Positions 51,913 to 51,916 of a stretch of 51,916 nucleotides of DNA are shown here, in pieces. The notes under the pieces are model-generated. The model ran no database searches. It was not told the origin of the DNA and was given only the letters and a program-made list of their open reading frames with translations. The position numbers were made by a program, and so were the translations under genes. This stretch comes from an uncultured Bacillota bacterium (lineage in GTDB: Bacteria > Bacillota > Clostridia > Lachnospirales > Lachnospiraceae). Position 1 is the stretch's first letter; every line of letters starts with the position of its first letter. The stretch is from positions 1-51,916 of the forward strand of contig CAJKMA010000014.1 in NCBI GenBank assembly GCA_905200905.1. The letters are read 5' to 3'.

Positions 51913-51916
51913 GTTT

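Noticed and set aside
1..51916. CRISPR arrays, tRNA, rRNA, insertion sequences, prophage or defence genes
   Set aside because: I saw no regularly spaced repeats, cloverleaf-like or rRNA sequences, transposases, integrases or known defence proteins on either strand, but small RNA genes cannot be excluded by eye.

Overview
The window looks like a chromosomal segment from an anaerobic, endospore-forming Firmicute of the Lachnospiraceae (Blautia or a near relative is my best guess from gene content; I cannot confirm the genus). The clues are an Rnf electron-transport subunit, an alpha/beta-type SASP, GerW/YtfI and YlbJ sporulation proteins, DUF6465 and RecU. DNA is moderately AT-rich, strong AGGAGG-type ribosome sites are common, and almost everything lies on the + strand. 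I saw no rRNA, tRNA, CRISPR array, insertion sequence or prophage. No gene-free stretch exceeds about 300 bases.

Layout. (1) 1-3.5 kb: the end of an rnf operon (rnfB), then a NusG-II-domain protein, a Gx-type membrane protein and ruvAB. (2) 3.5-9.0 kb: zapA, a U32 peptidase-type protein, and an overlapping SEDS/class B PBP pair for cell-wall synthesis. (3) 9.0-13.3 kb: a NUDIX hydrolase, a two-domain polyphosphate:AMP phosphotransferase, the YtfI/GerW sporulation pair with a tiny membrane protein, and rpmB on the minus strand. (4) 13.4-21.9 kb: Asp23/YloV, recG, a DUF6465 protein with a histone-like Lys/Ala tail, a SASP gene (minus), mgsA, rsmD, coaD, an acidic coiled-coil protein, and ylbJ (minus) overlapping it tail to tail. 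(5) 22-35.4 kb: housekeeping genes including pepD, an M23 peptidase, a RelQ-like alarmone synthetase, two pseudouridine synthases, a YgiQ radical SAM protein, lepB, recU, a frameshifted L-lactate dehydrogenase, malic enzyme, an RNase H and an HPr. (6) 35.5-41.4 kb: a lipoprotein cyclophilin, a decayed RelB/HIT fragment, an RpiR regulator, then a run of small-molecule enzymes (sugar acetyltransferase, HAD-GNAT fusion, Dabb protein, DUF89 phosphatase, Fe-S aldo/keto reductase). (7) 41.4-51.9 kb: a glycan-use locus made of a YesN-type response regulator, a truncated GH31, two ABC permeases, a binding lipoprotein, a full GH31 and a YesM-type histidine kinase.

How they work together. The last locus reads as an oligosaccharide system: the lipoprotein and two permeases import an alpha-linked oligosaccharide, the cytoplasmic GH31 cuts it, and the split kinase/regulator pair senses it. 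No ABC ATPase is present, so a shared ATPase encoded elsewhere is expected. The most unusual structure is a GH31 catalytic-barrel remnant lying between two similar roughly 44-bp segments, one of which is the 3' end of the regulator gene. This suggests a rearranged locus. Other rearrangement or decay scars are the RelB/HIT chimera and the single-base frameshift in ldh. Several starts were moved inward from the longest reading frame because the ribosome site and family alignment fit better; each case is stated in the entry.
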